A DNA stretch of 7,727 nt from an uncultured Veillonella sp. (GTDB lineage Bacteria; Bacillota; Negativicutes; Veillonellales; Veillonellaceae), in the NCBI GenBank assembly GCA_900550455.1, contig URSE01000049.1, forward strand, positions 1 to 7,727, written 5' to 3'. This document shows positions 6,934 through 7,727 of this stretch, piece after piece. Position numbers and translations under genes: made by a program. Within the stretch, counting starts at the first letter, position 1; every line of letters starts with the position of its first letter. The notes under the pieces are model-generated. The model saw only the letters and a program-made list of their open reading frames with translations. It was not told the origin of the DNA and did no database searches.

Positions 6934-7608
6934 TTACTTAACCCAGGATACAACTTCATCCATAGGACGACGTGTTTTAGGACGACTTGGCCCTTCCTTG
7001 CGATAACCAAAGGCCATCATAGCGGCCATTCCAAAATGCTTAGTATCGTAGAGACCTTCTTGGTCGCCAAAGAGACTATCTAGCTCTTTTTTGTTAAAGC
7101 CTTCAATAGCTAGTGAATCAATACCTTTTAAAGCAGCAACTGTCATCATATTGCCCATAACAATATAAGCTTGTTTAGCGGCCCAATCAAAGGTAGACTC
7201 TTCTGATTTATAGAAGCCAAAGTCAACATCACCATGATTTTGAATAGCGTCTCTATAAGCCTTGTATAGATCATCTGGAAGTTGTTCAATGTCCTTCATA
7301 ATATGATCTAAATAAGGGCTGCCTGGTTGTAAATCAGCAGCACGACGCGCTAGGAGGAAGACGAAATGAGAAGCCTCCTTAACGGCTTTTTGAGCACCCC
7401 AGGCATGATCAAAGATCATTTGACGATACTTGGGATTTTGTACAACTACGAGAGAAAATGGTTCCAAACCAAAGGAGGTAGGAGAGAGGCGGGCTGCTTC
7501 CAAAATAAGTGCAAAATCTTCTTGTGAGATTGTCTTATGAGGATCGAACTTACGGCATGCAAAACGGAAGTTAAAGGCGTCTAGAATTTGTTTATTAATG
7601 TCAGTCAT
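6934..7608 (-). CDS. NfsB-like FMN-dependent NAD(P)H nitroreductase family protein
   Basis: 224 residues, typical of the NfsB branch of the nitroreductase superfamily. These are cytoplasmic FMN homodimers that transfer electrons from NAD(P)H to nitroaromatics, quinones or flavins; the physiological substrate cannot be read from sequence. Family features: N-terminal FRFACRKFD (14–22), with Arg/Lys that usually contact the FMN phosphate; LSPTSFGLEPF (41–51), the conserved Ser/Pro-rich FMN loop; KQAYIVMGNMM (145–155) followed by GIDSLAIEGF (162–171), the core helix and glycine-rich strand; and the tail FGYRKEG (200–206) with KTRRP (211–215), also FMN-side. The start at 7608 is chosen because AAGGAGG lies 5 bases upstream; the frame is open further to 7659, but that part crosses the ribosome-binding site and reads as AT-rich leader. 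It is convergent with polC and separated from it by two terminators, so an independent single-gene transcript is likely. No signal peptide or membrane segment is seen. Confidence 0.9.
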   Translation of the reverse strand: MTDINKQILDAFNFRFACRKFDPHKTISQEDFALILEAARLSPTSFGLEPFSLVVVQNPKYRQMIFDHAWGAQKAVKEASHFVFLLARRAADLQPGSPYLDHIMKDIEQLPDDLYKAYRDAIQNHGDVDFGFYKSEESTFDWAAKQAYIVMGNMMTVAALKGIDSLAIEGFNKKELDSLFGDQEGLYDTKHFGMAAMMAFGYRKEGPSRPKTRRPMDEVVSWVK

Positions 7609-7613
7609 AGTGA

Positions 7614-7620
7614 CCTCCTT
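7614..7620 (-). promoter_or_regulatory. Shine-Dalgarno of the nitroreductase gene
   Basis: AAGGAGG on the minus strand, 5 bases before the ATG at 7608. It decides the start against a longer in-frame ATG at 7659, which has no such site. Confidence 0.85.
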
Positions 7621-7638
7621 ATTTATTAAAAAATATAT

Positions 7639-7644
7639 ATTATA
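7639..7644 (-). promoter_or_regulatory. Candidate -10 box of the nitroreductase promoter
   Basis: TATAAT on the minus strand, a perfect sigma-A -10 hexamer. It lies 30 bases upstream of the start codon and would give a leader of roughly 25 bases. No good -35 is seen at 16–18 bases (CTAAAT, CCTAAA and TCCTAA are the candidates), and no TGn extension precedes it. The local sequence is very AT-rich, so a chance match is possible. Confidence 0.4.
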
Positions 7645-7660
7645 TGTACAGTGTAACATA
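7643..7660. promoter_or_regulatory. Imperfect palindrome overlapping the -10 box, possible operator
   Basis: TATGT (7643–7647) and ACATA (7656–7660) are inverted half-sites separated by 8 bases. The left one overlaps the candidate -10 hexamer. A dimeric repressor bound here would block transcription of the nitroreductase gene. I do not match it to a named regulator, and half-sites of 5 bases in AT-rich DNA can arise by chance. The remaining 7661–7727 shows no gene; a TTGATA at 7706–7711 on the plus strand could be a -35 element for a gene beyond the right edge. Confidence 0.25.
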
Positions 7661-7727
7661 ATTTAGGAGCCATAATATTGTTATGACTAATCAATTTAAA
7701 AGCACTTGATAAGAAGATCTTTACTAA

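Noticed and set aside
7609..7659. N-terminal extension of the nitroreductase to an ATG at 7659
   Set aside because: The extension translates the Shine-Dalgarno and the AT-rich promoter region, gives sequence unlike the family, and has no ribosome-binding site of its own.

Overview
The window looks like a core-genome segment of a low-GC Gram-positive-type bacterium (Bacillota). The main reason is a PolC-type replicative DNA polymerase, which is essentially confined to Bacillota and a few relatives, next to comEC–holA, a gene order well known from that phylum. A Negativicutes (Veillonella-like) origin is my guess from overall protein character and is not proven by the sequence. I see no insertion sequences, tRNAs, rRNAs, CRISPR arrays or phage genes.

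Layout: bases 1–6796 hold three tightly packed plus-strand genes. These are the 3' portion of a ComEC/Rec2-family DNA-uptake channel (1–2028, start lost at the left edge), holA for the DNA polymerase III delta subunit (2038–3018), and polC for the replicative polymerase alpha subunit (3023–6796). Gaps are 9 and 4 bases, and each downstream Shine-Dalgarno overlaps or abuts the upstream stop codon, so co-transcription and translational coupling are likely. A strong symmetric hairpin (6818–6856) closes this operon. A second hairpin (6894–6924) reads as a terminator on the minus strand. It ends the convergent minus-strand gene at 6934–7608, which encodes an NfsB-like FMN nitroreductase with its own Shine-Dalgarno, a -10-like box and an imperfect palindrome upstream. 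The last ~65 bases hold no visible gene.

How the genes relate: HolA opens or loads the sliding clamp, and PolC binds that clamp through a C-terminal QMSLF motif, so two of the three operon genes serve the replisome. ComEC brings single-stranded DNA into the cell, and its link to holA is a positional one common in Bacillota. The nitroreductase is an unrelated redox gene.

Most interesting point: this PolC lacks the DEDDh 3'-5' exonuclease domain that normally sits inside the PHP domain. A loop of about 15 residues takes its place. The PHP domain itself shows all nine candidate metal ligands, including an Asp where Bacillus subtilis PolC, as I recall it, has Asn. This suggests proofreading by the PHP domain or by a separate exonuclease. 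The ComEC protein also lacks the HxHxDH metal site of the usual C-terminal metallo-beta-lactamase-like domain.
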